A DNA stretch of 64,000 nt from Flavobacterium aestivum (GTDB lineage: Bacteria; Bacteroidota; Bacteroidia; Flavobacteriales; Flavobacteriaceae). Position numbers and translations under genes: made by a program. Under the pieces are notes generated by a model. That model searched no databases and was not told the DNA's origin. It saw only the letters and a program-made list of their open reading frames with translations. The DNA is taken from positions 3,162,001 to 3,226,000 of the forward strand of contig NZ_CP113977.2 of assembly GCF_026870175.2 (NCBI RefSeq). The letters run 5' to 3'. Below, piece by piece: positions 8,998-17,095 of the stretch (position 1 is its first letter; every line of letters begins with the position of its first letter).

Positions 8998-9408
8998 ATG
9001 ATAAAAAAAATTTGGAGAAATTATGATACAGAAGAATTAGGAGAAGCATGGGAGATTTTTTCTGATTTTGATATAACAGAAAAAGAAGAAGATACAATCA
9101 GTAAATCAGGCGTACATTGTATAATGAAATATGAAGATTGCATTTCTTTAGATTACGTTATAACTTCACTTATACCTGCTGCACGGATTGGAAATACAAA
9201 CAAGAAAGAGGTTTTGAAAAATTTCTTTTACATCAAATTAGAACTTATGAATGGTGATGATTGGTTTTGCTTTTCTAATCAAAGATATGAAAAAGAAGAA
9301 GCATTAAAGTTCGTAAGCTTATTTACTGGCTTAAATAAAAATCAAGCAGAAAGAGTTTGGAAATCTAAAAGACTAGGTGAAATGAATACATATCGTTTGG
9401 AAAAATAA
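8998..9408 (+). CDS. Candidate immunity protein for Rhs copy 2
   Basis: A 136-residue acidic cytosolic protein starting 15 nt after the Rhs stop. It is preceded by AAAGGAG, a strong Shine-Dalgarno sequence that is unusual in this AT-rich window. A mix of predicted strands (CISLDYVITSL, FFYIKLELMNGDDWFCF) and a helical C-terminus containing FTGLNKNQAERVWKSKR suggests a compact alpha/beta fold. I recognise no family. The immunity role is inferred from its position directly behind the toxin tip, and a strong terminator closes the pair. Confidence 0.7.
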   Translation: MIKKIWRNYDTEELGEAWEIFSDFDITEKEEDTISKSGVHCIMKYEDCISLDYVITSLIPAARIGNTNKKEVLKNFFYIKLELMNGDDWFCFSNQRYEKEEALKFVSLFTGLNKNQAERVWKSKRLGEMNTYRLEK

Positions 9409-9447
9409 CCTTAACACAAGTATCTTGCTTGTATATGAATAATAGAA

Positions 9448-9486
9448 ACAATAAACCTGCTAGATTAGCAGGTTTATTGTTAACTT
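9448..9486 (+). terminator. Rho-independent-like terminator after the Rhs copy 2 operon
   Basis: A perfect 14-bp stem, ACAATAAACCTGCT (9448-9461) with AGCAGGTTTATTGT (9467-9480), and a 5-nt loop. It lies 40 nt after the immunity gene stop. The T-tract after it is short. Confidence 0.8.
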
Positions 9487-9510
9487 AAAAGCGCAGTATT
9501 TTGGTGTAAA

Positions 9511-9790
9511 ATATTCTTAATTAATGAATGGAAATACAGCCTGAAAGAAAGACCTAAACTTATAGTTGAAAGCGATGATTTATTTTACGATAAACCAGAA
9601 TTGAGAACTTATTAACCTGAGTTTATCAAGATGGGACTTTTGTTCCTTCTGCCAGAATTATTGAAGAAGAAAAATTCATAATTATAAATGATTACATTGG
9701 CTGGCCAATACAAGTTTATAATGAAAAAGGTGATGTAGTTTGGGACACTGATTATGATATTAGGGAAGTTAAGAAAATTGAAAAGTACTA
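9511..9790 (+). pseudogene. Decayed Rhs core fragment
   Basis: The translation in two frames matches the Rhs core segment before the tip: EWKYSLKERPKLIVESDDLFYDKPE, then after a frameshift IENLLT-stop-VYQDGTFVPSAR and NDYIGWPIQVYNEKGDVVWD. It corresponds to the HEWKYDLKDRPKLII...VWETDYDI region of both neighbouring Rhs genes. The frame is broken by an indel near 9601 and by a Trp codon changed to TGA, and the conserved core end and toxin tip are deleted. It is more diverged than copies 1 and 2 are from each other, so it is an older displaced copy. Confidence 0.88.
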
Positions 9791-9810
9791 AAAAAAACTT
9801 TGCGAATAAA

Positions 9811-10245
9811 ATGGAAGTATCTATAACTAAATTTATCAAAAGTGGTTTTTTTGGGCAAATTTCTTTGGGGGATTCTAGAGAAAGAATATGCCGCTTTTTT
9901 AATATAGTAGAAGAATTAAAAGAATATGATTATGTGAGATTTAATAACCTTGAATTAAAATTCTTTGATAATGAATTAGTACTTATAAGTTTTTTTATAA
10001 ATCATGCAGGAATATTTTTTGTTAATAATGAAACTAAAAATCCATTTTATATAAATGATTTTGAAGTATTTAAAAACATAAAGCTATCTGAATTTGAAAA
10101 ATATTGTTCTGAACAAAATTTAGAGATTAAAAATAAATATAATATTTCTAATGAAACGTCTTTAAATATTGATGAAGATGTCTATATAACATTTGAAAAT
10201 GATATTTTAAATTCAATTTCTGTTTTTGATCTAAATAAAATTTAA
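9811..10245 (+). CDS. Orphan immunity-like protein behind an Rhs fragment
   Basis: 144 residues from the ATG at 9811. The frame opens at 9754, but those extra codons overlap the Rhs relic, so the internal ATG is preferred. The protein is acidic, rich in Phe and Asn and very AT-rich in DNA, with predicted beta strands (LELKFFDNELVLISFFI, DVYITFENDILNSISVF). SGFFGQISLGDSRERICRFF near the N-terminus resembles openings seen in SMI1/KNR4-like or other immunity folds, but I cannot assign it. It sits immediately behind the Rhs fragment, where an immunity gene would have been. The immunity role is inferred. Confidence 0.65.
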   Translation: MEVSITKFIKSGFFGQISLGDSRERICRFFNIVEELKEYDYVRFNNLELKFFDNELVLISFFINHAGIFFVNNETKNPFYINDFEVFKNIKLSEFEKYCSEQNLEIKNKYNISNETSLNIDEDVYITFENDILNSISVFDLNKI

Positions 10246-10401
10246 AAATTGATGAACGATGATGTTGAATATGAAAATAAAAAAGGATACTTGATTCTAC
10301 TAGAAATTAATGTCTTAGTAAAACCTGAAACTAAATTATCTTAAAATCGTATTACTTGACCTTTGGTTTTAATGGACATATCTTTTTTAAAATTTTAATG
10401 T

Positions 10402-10887
10402 ATGACAACATTTCAAGAATTACAAAATACTCCTATTGGTTGGAGATTTACAGATGAGAATTATAATATTATAGATTCTAGAGATTTAAAAAAAATAAAA
10501 CTTAATAAAGCTGAAGAATCACAGATAAAATGGAAAAAATTTACAGGTTCTGAAGAGATGCACTTAATGAATTTATCTAGTGCTTTTTGGAATAATCTTG
10601 TCAAAATTGATGAATTTGAGTTAGAATGGGGAGAAGAAGAATCTGAGAAAAACAATAAATTACCTAAAATTAATAATATTAAATTAAATGATGAAATAAC
10701 ATTTTTTTGGGGAGCTAATAATTCGATTGAAGCAGATTGGTCAATTTTTTTAAAATATTGGGATGATTTTTGTTATCCAAGTGATGATAATAATTTGATT
10801 GTGTGTAAAAAAAGAAATCTATGCATGTCATATATTGAAGATTTTTTTTCTATCTATTCCTTATCTGAAATAAGTTTACAAAAGTAA
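10402..10887 (+). CDS. DUF2947-like protein, possible orphan immunity
   Basis: A 161-residue acidic, Trp-rich cytosolic protein. The region ITFFWGANNSIEADWSIFLKYWDDFCYPSDDNNLIVCKK resembles what I remember of DUF2947 proteins, in which an aromatic-rich W-x-IF-x-x-YW-x-x-F segment precedes an acidic turn. The assignment is tentative. It is co-directional with the two neighbouring immunity-like genes and shares their low GC. Stand-alone copies of such proteins in Rhs islands usually act as orphan immunity factors, which is inference here. Confidence 0.6.
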   Translation: MTTFQELQNTPIGWRFTDENYNIIDSRDLKKIKLNKAEESQIKWKKFTGSEEMHLMNLSSAFWNNLVKIDEFELEWGEEESEKNNKLPKINNIKLNDEITFFWGANNSIEADWSIFLKYWDDFCYPSDDNNLIVCKKRNLCMSYIEDFFSIYSLSEISLQK

Positions 10888-10974
10888 TAAGCATTTGTGT
10901 TTGCTTTATTTAAGGAAAGGATGAAGGAAAAATTTGCTGATTGTAACATTTGTAAATAAACAACATTAAAATAT

Positions 10975-11502
10975 ATGAATTTAAATTTATCACAATTTGA
11001 AAATTTGTTAGAAAATTCTACAATAAAAGTTATAGAAAACATTAAAGAAAATGAAGATAGAAAAAGTATAATTGGTTTTAGTTTGTTTTCTGATAGCGAT
11101 GCGACGAGTGTCTCAATATCTTATAATACAAAGGATTATTTAAATACAAAAAGTGAAAATGACCCGAACGAAGATAAAGAATATTTTAAATGGTATCCTG
11201 CTGAGTGGAAAGAAGAAGGCGTTATAAGCAATGAAATTGATGCATTAAGCAGAATGATGTATGAAGCTTCTAAATCGAGAAATATTTCGTTAACAGAATA
11301 TAGACAGCAAATTTTTGAATCAATAATTAATACCTTAATTAATATTAAAGAAAAAGGTTATTTTTCAGATTTGAATGAAAAATTCGCATTAGTTTTTTAT
11401 GCTACAGATTATTTCGTTGCAGAGGAAGAAATAGAATGGGTAAAAAAGTTGAATAATAAAGAATTATCTTCTGAATTTGAAAATTGGAGAAAAAAGTTTT
11501 AA
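10975..11502 (+). CDS. DUF4303-like protein, possible orphan immunity
   Basis: A 175-residue cytosolic protein. The N-terminal half has the DUF4303-type pattern: a helix, then GFSLFSDSDATSVSISYNTKDYL, then a WYPAEWKEE stretch. The C-terminal half is helical and ends LVFYATDYFVAEEEIEWVKKLN. DUF4303 proteins commonly lie next to polymorphic toxins, which agrees with the position between two Rhs remnants. Family assignment is from memory of the pattern, not a search. Confidence 0.65.
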   Translation: MNLNLSQFENLLENSTIKVIENIKENEDRKSIIGFSLFSDSDATSVSISYNTKDYLNTKSENDPNEDKEYFKWYPAEWKEEGVISNEIDALSRMMYEASKSRNISLTEYRQQIFESIINTLINIKEKGYFSDLNEKFALVFYATDYFVAEEEIEWVKKLNNKELSSEFENWRKKF

Positions 11503-11523
11503 AGAGATTTTACCATTACAAAA

Positions 11524-11641
11524 CTAAGAAGTGTACAAAACTCTGATAGTAAAGTTGTTAGTTTTGAGTATAACATTCTTATTCATGAATAGAAATACGA
11601 CCTAAAAGATAGACCAAAATTCATCGTTGACGGCGATGAGT
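11524..11641 (+). pseudogene. Short decayed Rhs core fragment with internal deletion
   Basis: Bases 11524-11572 resemble the Rhs codons for ESVTNPDGKVVRFEY. The sequence then jumps over about 65 bases present in the intact genes to NILIHE-stop-KYDLKDRPKFIVDGDE. The Trp codon of HEWKYD is TAG. No toxin tip follows: the relic runs straight into the end of the minus-strand MORN gene. It is a second leftover of a displaced Rhs tail. Confidence 0.88.
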
Positions 11642-11691
11642 TTTGGTCTATCCATAAACAAGACTATTGGGATAGGGTAGAACAATCCTGA

Positions 11692-12663
11692 TTAGTATTG
11701 CGTAATTGTTGTAGGTGTCTCGAATTTATTTTTAAAAACCAAACTACCTTTTTCATTGTAAAACTTCCACAATCCGGATTTTTGTCCCATATAATAGGTA
11801 CCTTTTTCTTTTTTCTTTCCATTTTCAAAATAGACTATCCAATTTTCATTGGCTAAATCTTTTTCAAAAACTCCTTCAGAGGACAGGTTTCCATTTTCAA
11901 AATAAAAGGCATATTCACCCTGCTTTTCATCATCGATATAATTAGCTACTTCTTTTAAATTTCCGTTTTTGTAAAAGGATTTCCAAAGCCCTGTTTTCAT
12001 TCCGCCTTTATAGAATTGTTCTGCCAGTACTTTTCCGTTTTCATCAAAAAAATACCAAGGACCAATTTTCATATCACGATCAAAAGTGCCTTGCTCTTTT
12101 ATTTTTCCGTTAGGATAATAAGTCAGAGCTTCTCCTTGTTGCATATCATTTACATAGCTAACCTCAAAAAATAATTCTCCAGTTTCATACCATTTTTTCC
12201 AATGTCCCACTTTTGTATATTCTTTATGGTATTCTTCTCTAAATGGTTTTCCGTTAGGGTAATATTCTACTGCTTTACCGTATAATATACCGTAGTCATA
12301 ATTCTTTTCTGATAGAAGTATTCCGTTTTCGTAATAGCTTTTAAAAATTCCATTTTCTTTATTATGGTCATAAGTTCCTTCTGTGCATTTGTTACCGTTT
12401 TCAAATAGAGAAATGTACTCTCCATTCAATTCATCATTCTGATAAATACTTTCGGATGCTTTTTTGCCACTTGGATAATAGGCTATCCAAAGTCCTTCTT
12501 TCTTATTGTTTACCAAACGGCCTTCTTGGCTTACCGTTTTTGTTCCTTCAAAAAAGATCTTTTGGTTTTCCTCTTTTGGTAAAAGGTTATTGCTTTTTTG
12601 GGCAATTATTCCATTGAAAGATACCAACAAGGCTATAAATAATATACTTTTTAATTTTATCAT
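11692..12663 (-). CDS. Exported MORN-variant repeat protein (YwqK-like)
   Basis: 323 residues with an N-terminal signal peptide (KLKSILFIALLVSFNGIIAQ). The rest is about ten tandem repeats of the form G-x-W-x-x-Y-(Y/F)-x-x-G-(K/N)-x-x-x-E-x-x-Y, for example GLWIAYYPSGKKASE, GHWKKWYETGELFFE and GLWKFYNEKGSLVFK. This is the MORN_2 repeat found in proteins often labelled YwqK-family antitoxin. No antitoxin activity is evident, and exported repeat proteins of this kind are common in Bacteroidota. Its 3' end, including the stop codon, is duplicated as a relic at 4179-4268, so this gene is the old boundary of the Rhs island. Confidence 0.85.
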   Translation of the reverse strand: MIKLKSILFIALLVSFNGIIAQKSNNLLPKEENQKIFFEGTKTVSQEGRLVNNKKEGLWIAYYPSGKKASESIYQNDELNGEYISLFENGNKCTEGTYDHNKENGIFKSYYENGILLSEKNYDYGILYGKAVEYYPNGKPFREEYHKEYTKVGHWKKWYETGELFFEVSYVNDMQQGEALTYYPNGKIKEQGTFDRDMKIGPWYFFDENGKVLAEQFYKGGMKTGLWKSFYKNGNLKEVANYIDDEKQGEYAFYFENGNLSSEGVFEKDLANENWIVYFENGKKKEKGTYYMGQKSGLWKFYNEKGSLVFKNKFETPTTITQY

Positions 12664-12682
12664 GTTTCCTATAATTAAAAGA

Positions 12683-12740
12683 AGTAAAAGCTACAAGAGT
12701 GCCCCGTTTATGATTTACATAAAAGCCCTTGTAGCGTATT
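12683..12740 (-). terminator. Hairpin between the phosphatase and MORN genes
   Basis: GCTACAAG (12690-12697) pairs with CTTGTAGC (12728-12735), with further partial pairing outside these arms. On the minus strand a T-rich run follows the stem. It probably ends transcription of the phosphatase gene before the MORN gene. Confidence 0.55.
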
Positions 12741-12768
12741 TACTTTTTACAAAAATTATTGTATTGCT

Positions 12769-15315
12769 TTATTTTTTATCAATGATTACCTGAAAAGTTT
12801 CACTCTTTTCATTAGAATTCAACTTAACGATATAGATTCCTGGACTTAATTTATTACTAACATTCCAAGTGATTGTTTGCAAACCAGCCTTCAAACTTCC
12901 TTTGAAGATAGTTTCCCTTATTTTACCTGTTATATCCGCTAATTCAATTTTTACATTCTCTGATGCCGAAGGCAATTCAAACGAGATTTGTGCACTTGAA
13001 ACAACTGGATTTGGGTAAACCATCAGTTTATTTTCGATTGCATTCATAGTTCCAGCAGTTCTCATTTGAGCGGCTGTATTATAAACAAATGCATTTTCTG
13101 TAGACCAATTACTCCATTTTAGATTTTCATCTCTATAACGTACTCTGTAATAATACGTTTGTCCAGTTGTAAGTCCGTATGTTGAAGCGTTTAATTTTGA
13201 TATGTTTAAATTTGCATTTCTATTTATTGGTGTATAGTTTGGTGCTCGAGTGTCATCATAGATATTGTATTTATCTTGCTCTTTATTTACTAGCAACGCA
13301 GTATAATTTCCCGGTGTAGCCGTAACCTGAAAATGGCATGTTTGTGGTACATCTACACCAACCATTGGCGAAGCTACCAAAGTAGTTAAGTTTTCTAATC
13401 CGGAAGCGGTTGGGGTTTCTGGTTTTTGTTGATTTAAATTCAAATGAAATTCATCTACTAATTCATTTGTTACCGGTCTATTGCTGTTCCCAAAGCTAAA
13501 TGTTTTGGCAGTAAATGATTTATTATCTACATCAATATCTATTAAAGTCCAAGAGTAGATATCTTTACTTACTTTAATCTCCGGATAATCAGTTTGATTG
13601 CCATACATACCCCAACGGTCTAATGCTGATCCGGCTCCTCCTGACAGCTCCAAATACATATCGTGTGTTCCTGATCCTGAGGTAATATCTGTTACACCTC
13701 TCTCATAATTGTGTGAATGACCGTAAGCCAATAAAGCATTTTTTGGATATTGTTTCAACTTTGGGAGTATACTGTTTTGCACAAAAACCTCATTACCATC
13801 AGGCCAAATTTCGCTATGTCCTGGGTGGTGTAGGAACGAAAATACAAAATCAATATCGGCATTAGCATTTGATTCCTGTAATCTGGCATCTATCCAATTG
13901 ATCTGGTCGCTTAGCTTATATCCTGAATTACCATTGACAGCCAAAATCTGAGTATTCCCATAAATATAGTTATAGAATTTTTCGTTGTAAGAATGACCAA
14001 CAGGGTAGCCATTTGTTAGTTCCTCATACTTCATATACTTATAAAAGTTTGATGAATCTCCTTCATGATTACCAATACTAATCATAGAAGGTATTGAAGC
14101 TGTCAAGGGAGCAAAAGGTGTAAAATATTCATCAGTATATTGACTCAAAACAGATCCTGTAGAAACGATATCACCACAATTCAAAATCAAATCCACAGAG
14201 TTGTAAAAGTTTGGTCCATAAAGCTCAACCAATTTGCTTTTTATTTGCAGAACATTTTGGGTTGTTTTAGCAACATCTGTTCGATTGTCTCCTAATAGCA
14301 CCATTCTAATATGCTGATTTGGCGTGCTTTTTAAAGCCGGTGTTCTAAATGAATTGACTAATGAAGCTGTCGTGCCATTATAACATTGGTAAAAATATTC
14401 TGTATCTGGTTGTAAACCCGTTAATTTTACTGTGTGCCAATAATAATTTGCCGTGCTGTTTATTCTTTCCCAGGTTCCAGTTGTTGTTTGATTTAGATTT
14501 GTACTGCTTGTACCAAATTTTACCACAGGATTTTGTGCTGTATTGGTAGAATGCCAAGAAACATAAATAGATGTTGGGGTAGCAGTTTGCAAATAAGGAT
14601 TCATCCCATTGGTAACAGGAGCAGGAGTATGGTTATATCCTCCAATTGTAGCTACTTCAGCAGCAGTCAAAGCTCTATTGAAAACACCTATTGAGGCAAC
14701 ATCCATTTGATTGTCTTCTCCGTTATCATCCGCCAATAATAAGAGTAGGGGATCTAGAGCAAAACGCCCGTTTAACGTATTCGGGAGACCAGGATTCCAT
14801 AATTGTCCATCAATGTACATTTTTATGCTACTGCCAACATCAGCAGTTAACACTAATCGGTACCACTCATTTGGTAAAATGCTGGAATTTGAATATGTCA
14901 AGGCTGCAACGCCAATTTTTCCTGCCGGATTTATGAATAAATCTCCATCGTTGGTATTGTTTTGATAGGTCTGCATGAAGCTGTAATATTGTCCGGTTGT
15001 AGGTACCTTAAAGTCTATCATTACCGAATACTTGTTTGGATATGTTTGTCCATAATTAGGCACATTGTGTGTACACTTAAAATAATTGCCAACAGTTTTT
15101 CTAACTGCATAATCAGTTGGTGTAGGACCTGCAACCTGTGTAAAACTTCCTTGTGCTACAAGATTAGCACCTACTTGTGCCTGAACAAGATTAGCATTGT
15201 TATCAAAATTCCAATATCCGGATAAGACACCCGCCCAGTTTCCCGGAACAAAATTTGTTTGACTCATACCAAGATAAGTACTTGATATAAGTAATATTGT
15301 CAATACTCTTTTCAT
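12769..15315 (-). CDS. Secreted purple-acid-phosphatase-like protein with T9SS sorting domain
   Basis: 848 residues in five parts. (1) A signal peptide (KRVLTILLISSTYLGMSQ). (2) Residues ~25-225, a LamG/concanavalin-type domain (YWNFDNNANLV, WYRLVLTADVGSSIKMYIDGQ, GVFNRALTAAEVATIGGY). (3) A purple acid phosphatase N-terminal fibronectin-like domain (PYLQTATPTSIYVSWHS, LQPDTEYFYQCYNG). (4) The metallophosphoesterase core with metal-binding blocks LLGDNRTD, LNCGDIV, SIGNHEGD, FLHHPGH and YGHSHNYERG. (5) A second FN3-like segment and a C-terminal type A sorting domain (LMVYPNPVVSSAQISFEL...GIYIVKLNSNEKSETFQVI). It should be exported to the surface or medium by the type IX system and hydrolyse phosphate esters. 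All metal-ligand motifs are present. The substrate is unknown. Confidence 0.92.
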   Translation of the reverse strand: MKRVLTILLISSTYLGMSQTNFVPGNWAGVLSGYWNFDNNANLVQAQVGANLVAQGSFTQVAGPTPTDYAVRKTVGNYFKCTHNVPNYGQTYPNKYSVMIDFKVPTTGQYYSFMQTYQNNTNDGDLFINPAGKIGVAALTYSNSSILPNEWYRLVLTADVGSSIKMYIDGQLWNPGLPNTLNGRFALDPLLLLLADDNGEDNQMDVASIGVFNRALTAAEVATIGGYNHTPAPVTNGMNPYLQTATPTSIYVSWHSTNTAQNPVVKFGTSSTNLNQTTTGTWERINSTANYYWHTVKLTGLQPDTEYFYQCYNGTTASLVNSFRTPALKSTPNQHIRMVLLGDNRTDVAKTTQNVLQIKSKLVELYGPNFYNSVDLILNCGDIVSTGSVLSQYTDEYFTPFAPLTASIPSMISIGNHEGDSSNFYKYMKYEELTNGYPVGHSYNEKFYNYIYGNTQILAVNGNSGYKLSDQINWIDARLQESNANADIDFVFSFLHHPGHSEIWPDGNEVFVQNSILPKLKQYPKNALLAYGHSHNYERGVTDITSGSGTHDMYLELSGGAGSALDRWGMYGNQTDYPEIKVSKDIYSWTLIDIDVDNKSFTAKTFSFGNSNRPVTNELVDEFHLNLNQQKPETPTASGLENLTTLVASPMVGVDVPQTCHFQVTATPGNYTALLVNKEQDKYNIYDDTRAPNYTPINRNANLNISKLNASTYGLTTGQTYYYRVRYRDENLKWSNWSTENAFVYNTAAQMRTAGTMNAIENKLMVYPNPVVSSAQISFELPSASENVKIELADITGKIRETIFKGSLKAGLQTITWNVSNKLSPGIYIVKLNSNEKSETFQVIIDKK

Positions 15316-15628
15316 TTTAGTTTTATATTTAGTTTGTTATCCAACAAATATTTTGCTTTTATTTTAGAAATAGATTCATTGCCTTATTTCTTAAAGTAAT
15401 GTTAATATTAAATACGAATTTGCTTTAGTTTTATTTAACTAAGATTAACTTTGTTAATTTTAAGTTAACATATTGATTCTTAAACCATAATCAACTAAAT
15501 ATCAAATGGTAATATAAATGGTTTTGATTTTGAAACCGTTTATGCTGATTAATAAGCTAAATTTCACGCAATGTTGAGAGCTAATTAGATTACAAAAATT
15601 ATATATTCGCATCAAAAATTTTGCTCTA
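15316..15628. other. Divergent intergenic region
   Basis: 313 AT-rich bases between the minus-strand phosphatase gene and the plus-strand membrane-protein gene. Both promoters must lie here, but I see no good TTG/TAnnTTTG pair, no gene and no repeat. Confidence 0.5.
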
Positions 15629-16081
15629 ATGAAAAGTCAATTTTGTATTAATGCAGTACGAATCTTAATTCTTTTATTTTCTGTTTCTTTTGCCACTGTA
15701 GTGCAGGGTTACTGGGCTTTATGGGATTATAGATTAAGAGTTTCTTCTGCATGTTTAGATTGTGATTTTTCTTTAGATCTAGTTCTTTCTTCACTATTAC
15801 CAGTACTTTTAATTTTTATCATAAACCTTCTCATTTTTAGATTCATTTCGAAAAAGAGTATAAAAACAACAATTACTGCTTTCATTCTCATATCTACTTG
15901 GCTGATAATAGATACCGAAATATTCATAGAAAGAGAAGCTTCATGGAGCACTTATACCAATGTTTGGCAAGAGGGTTTTCGTTTAGCAACCATTCCAATT
16001 TTTACAATTGGATCAATCTTTATTTATGTATTTCATAATTTCTTTGAGAGAATTTCATTTTATAGAAAATCGAATAAGTAA
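15629..16081 (+). CDS. Small integral membrane protein, unknown
   Basis: 150 residues with about four hydrophobic helices: ILILLFSVSFATVVQGYWAL, LVLSSLLPVLLIFIINLLIF, TTITAFILISTWLIIDTEIF and LATIPIFTIGSIFIYVFHNF. A Cys pair (SSACLDCDF) lies in the first loop. I do not recognise the family. It stands alone, followed by 264 non-coding bases and the LytTR regulator. A functional link to that system is possible but not shown. Confidence 0.7.
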   Translation: MKSQFCINAVRILILLFSVSFATVVQGYWALWDYRLRVSSACLDCDFSLDLVLSSLLPVLLIFIINLLIFRFISKKSIKTTITAFILISTWLIIDTEIFIEREASWSTYTNVWQEGFRLATIPIFTIGSIFIYVFHNFFERISFYRKSNK

Positions 16082-16345
16082 ATCTGTCTATAAGAGTTCT
16101 ATTAATGTGTCATATTTATACGCTTTTCTATAATAGGCAAGCGGTTAATAAAGCCCAATTTATTATAAAAATATAGTTAATCTCTTTAAAAGAAAAGACT
16201 TAAGTTTGTAGGATAAGTTAATGAAAGATTTATAAATGGGCAGTGCTTTAATCACATCTAATTTTAATCATTTATTAATTTAAATATCAGCTAAATAAAA
16301 AAAGACTTGCTAATTCCTCCTAAGTTTAGCAACCAATATTTATAT

Positions 16346-17095
16346 ATGAATCAGATAAAAACTGTAATTATAGAAGACGAACCTGCCATAAGAAAAGAAC
16401 TAGAATGGTTTGTTTCACAAGAAGAATGCTTAAAACTAGAAGCCACAGCGGCTTCAGTAGCAGAGTCATTACAAATCATAAAAAGCATAAAGCCTGATTT
16501 AGTATTGATGGATATTCAGTTGGCTGACGGTACTGCTTTCGATATATTGAATCAATTAGAAGATCCCACTTTTCATATCATTTTTATCACTGCCTATAAT
16601 CATTTTGCCATAAAAGCCATTAAGTACGGAGCATTAGATTATCTCCTTAAACCAATAGACAACGAAGAATTCTCAATTGCTATTCAAAAAATCAGAAAAG
16701 TAAAACGTGTTGATTATTTAAATCAGATTAACGTCTTAAAAGAGCATAGTTCCGTAAAATCTATCGAAATGAGTTCCAGCATTTGCATCACATCACTAGA
16801 TTGTCTACAGATGATACGGCTGAATGAAATCATATACCTTTCTGGAGAAGGTTCGTATACCCAAATTTACCTAGAAAACAATAAAATAGTAACCGCTTCT
16901 AAACCTTTAAAATATTACGAAGATCTCTTGCCAAGTGATTTTTTTATAAGAACGCACCAATCCTATATTGTGAACAAAAACTTTATTGACAAATATTTAA
17001 AGACCGGTATAATGGTCATGAAAAATCTTGCCGAAATTCCTGTTGCTACGCGTAGAAAAGAGTTTATTTTGGATCATTTAAACCCTTTGAGATAA
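16346..17095 (+). CDS. LytTR-family response regulator
   Basis: 249 residues from the ATG at 16346. The frame extends to a TTG at 16307, but the receiver domain begins right after the ATG (MNQIKTVIIEDEPAIRKEL), so the shorter form is chosen. The receiver domain spans ~1-120, with acidic residues E10/D11, the phospho-acceptor Asp at ~56 in DLVLMDIQLADG, Thr in FITAYN and Lys in YLLKPID. Residues ~145-249 are a LytTR DNA-binding domain (RLNEIIYLSGEGSYTQIYLE, FFIRTHQSYIVNKNFI). The stop codon overlaps the kinase start as TAATG, so the two form a two-component pair. Its targets are unknown. The exported-protein genes downstream are candidates only because they are close. Confidence 0.93.
   Translation: MNQIKTVIIEDEPAIRKELEWFVSQEECLKLEATAASVAESLQIIKSIKPDLVLMDIQLADGTAFDILNQLEDPTFHIIFITAYNHFAIKAIKYGALDYLLKPIDNEEFSIAIQKIRKVKRVDYLNQINVLKEHSSVKSIEMSSSICITSLDCLQMIRLNEIIYLSGEGSYTQIYLENNKIVTASKPLKYYEDLLPSDFFIRTHQSYIVNKNFIDKYLKTGIMVMKNLAEIPVATRRKEFILDHLNPLR

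Noticed and set aside
1..11691. Insertion sequence or transposon behind the Rhs duplication
   Set aside because: No transposase, integrase or terminal inverted repeats are visible. The repeated Rhs core itself is enough for recombination.
11692..12663. Antitoxin of a toxin-antitoxin pair (YwqK label)
   Set aside because: The protein has a signal peptide and only MORN-type repeats, and there is no toxin-like partner. The label comes from automated naming of the repeat family.
12506..12793. Plus-strand ORF of 95 codons across the start of the MORN gene
   Set aside because: It is antisense to the MORN gene and the 3' end of the phosphatase gene, has no family match, and its codon pattern is that of a mirrored coding strand.
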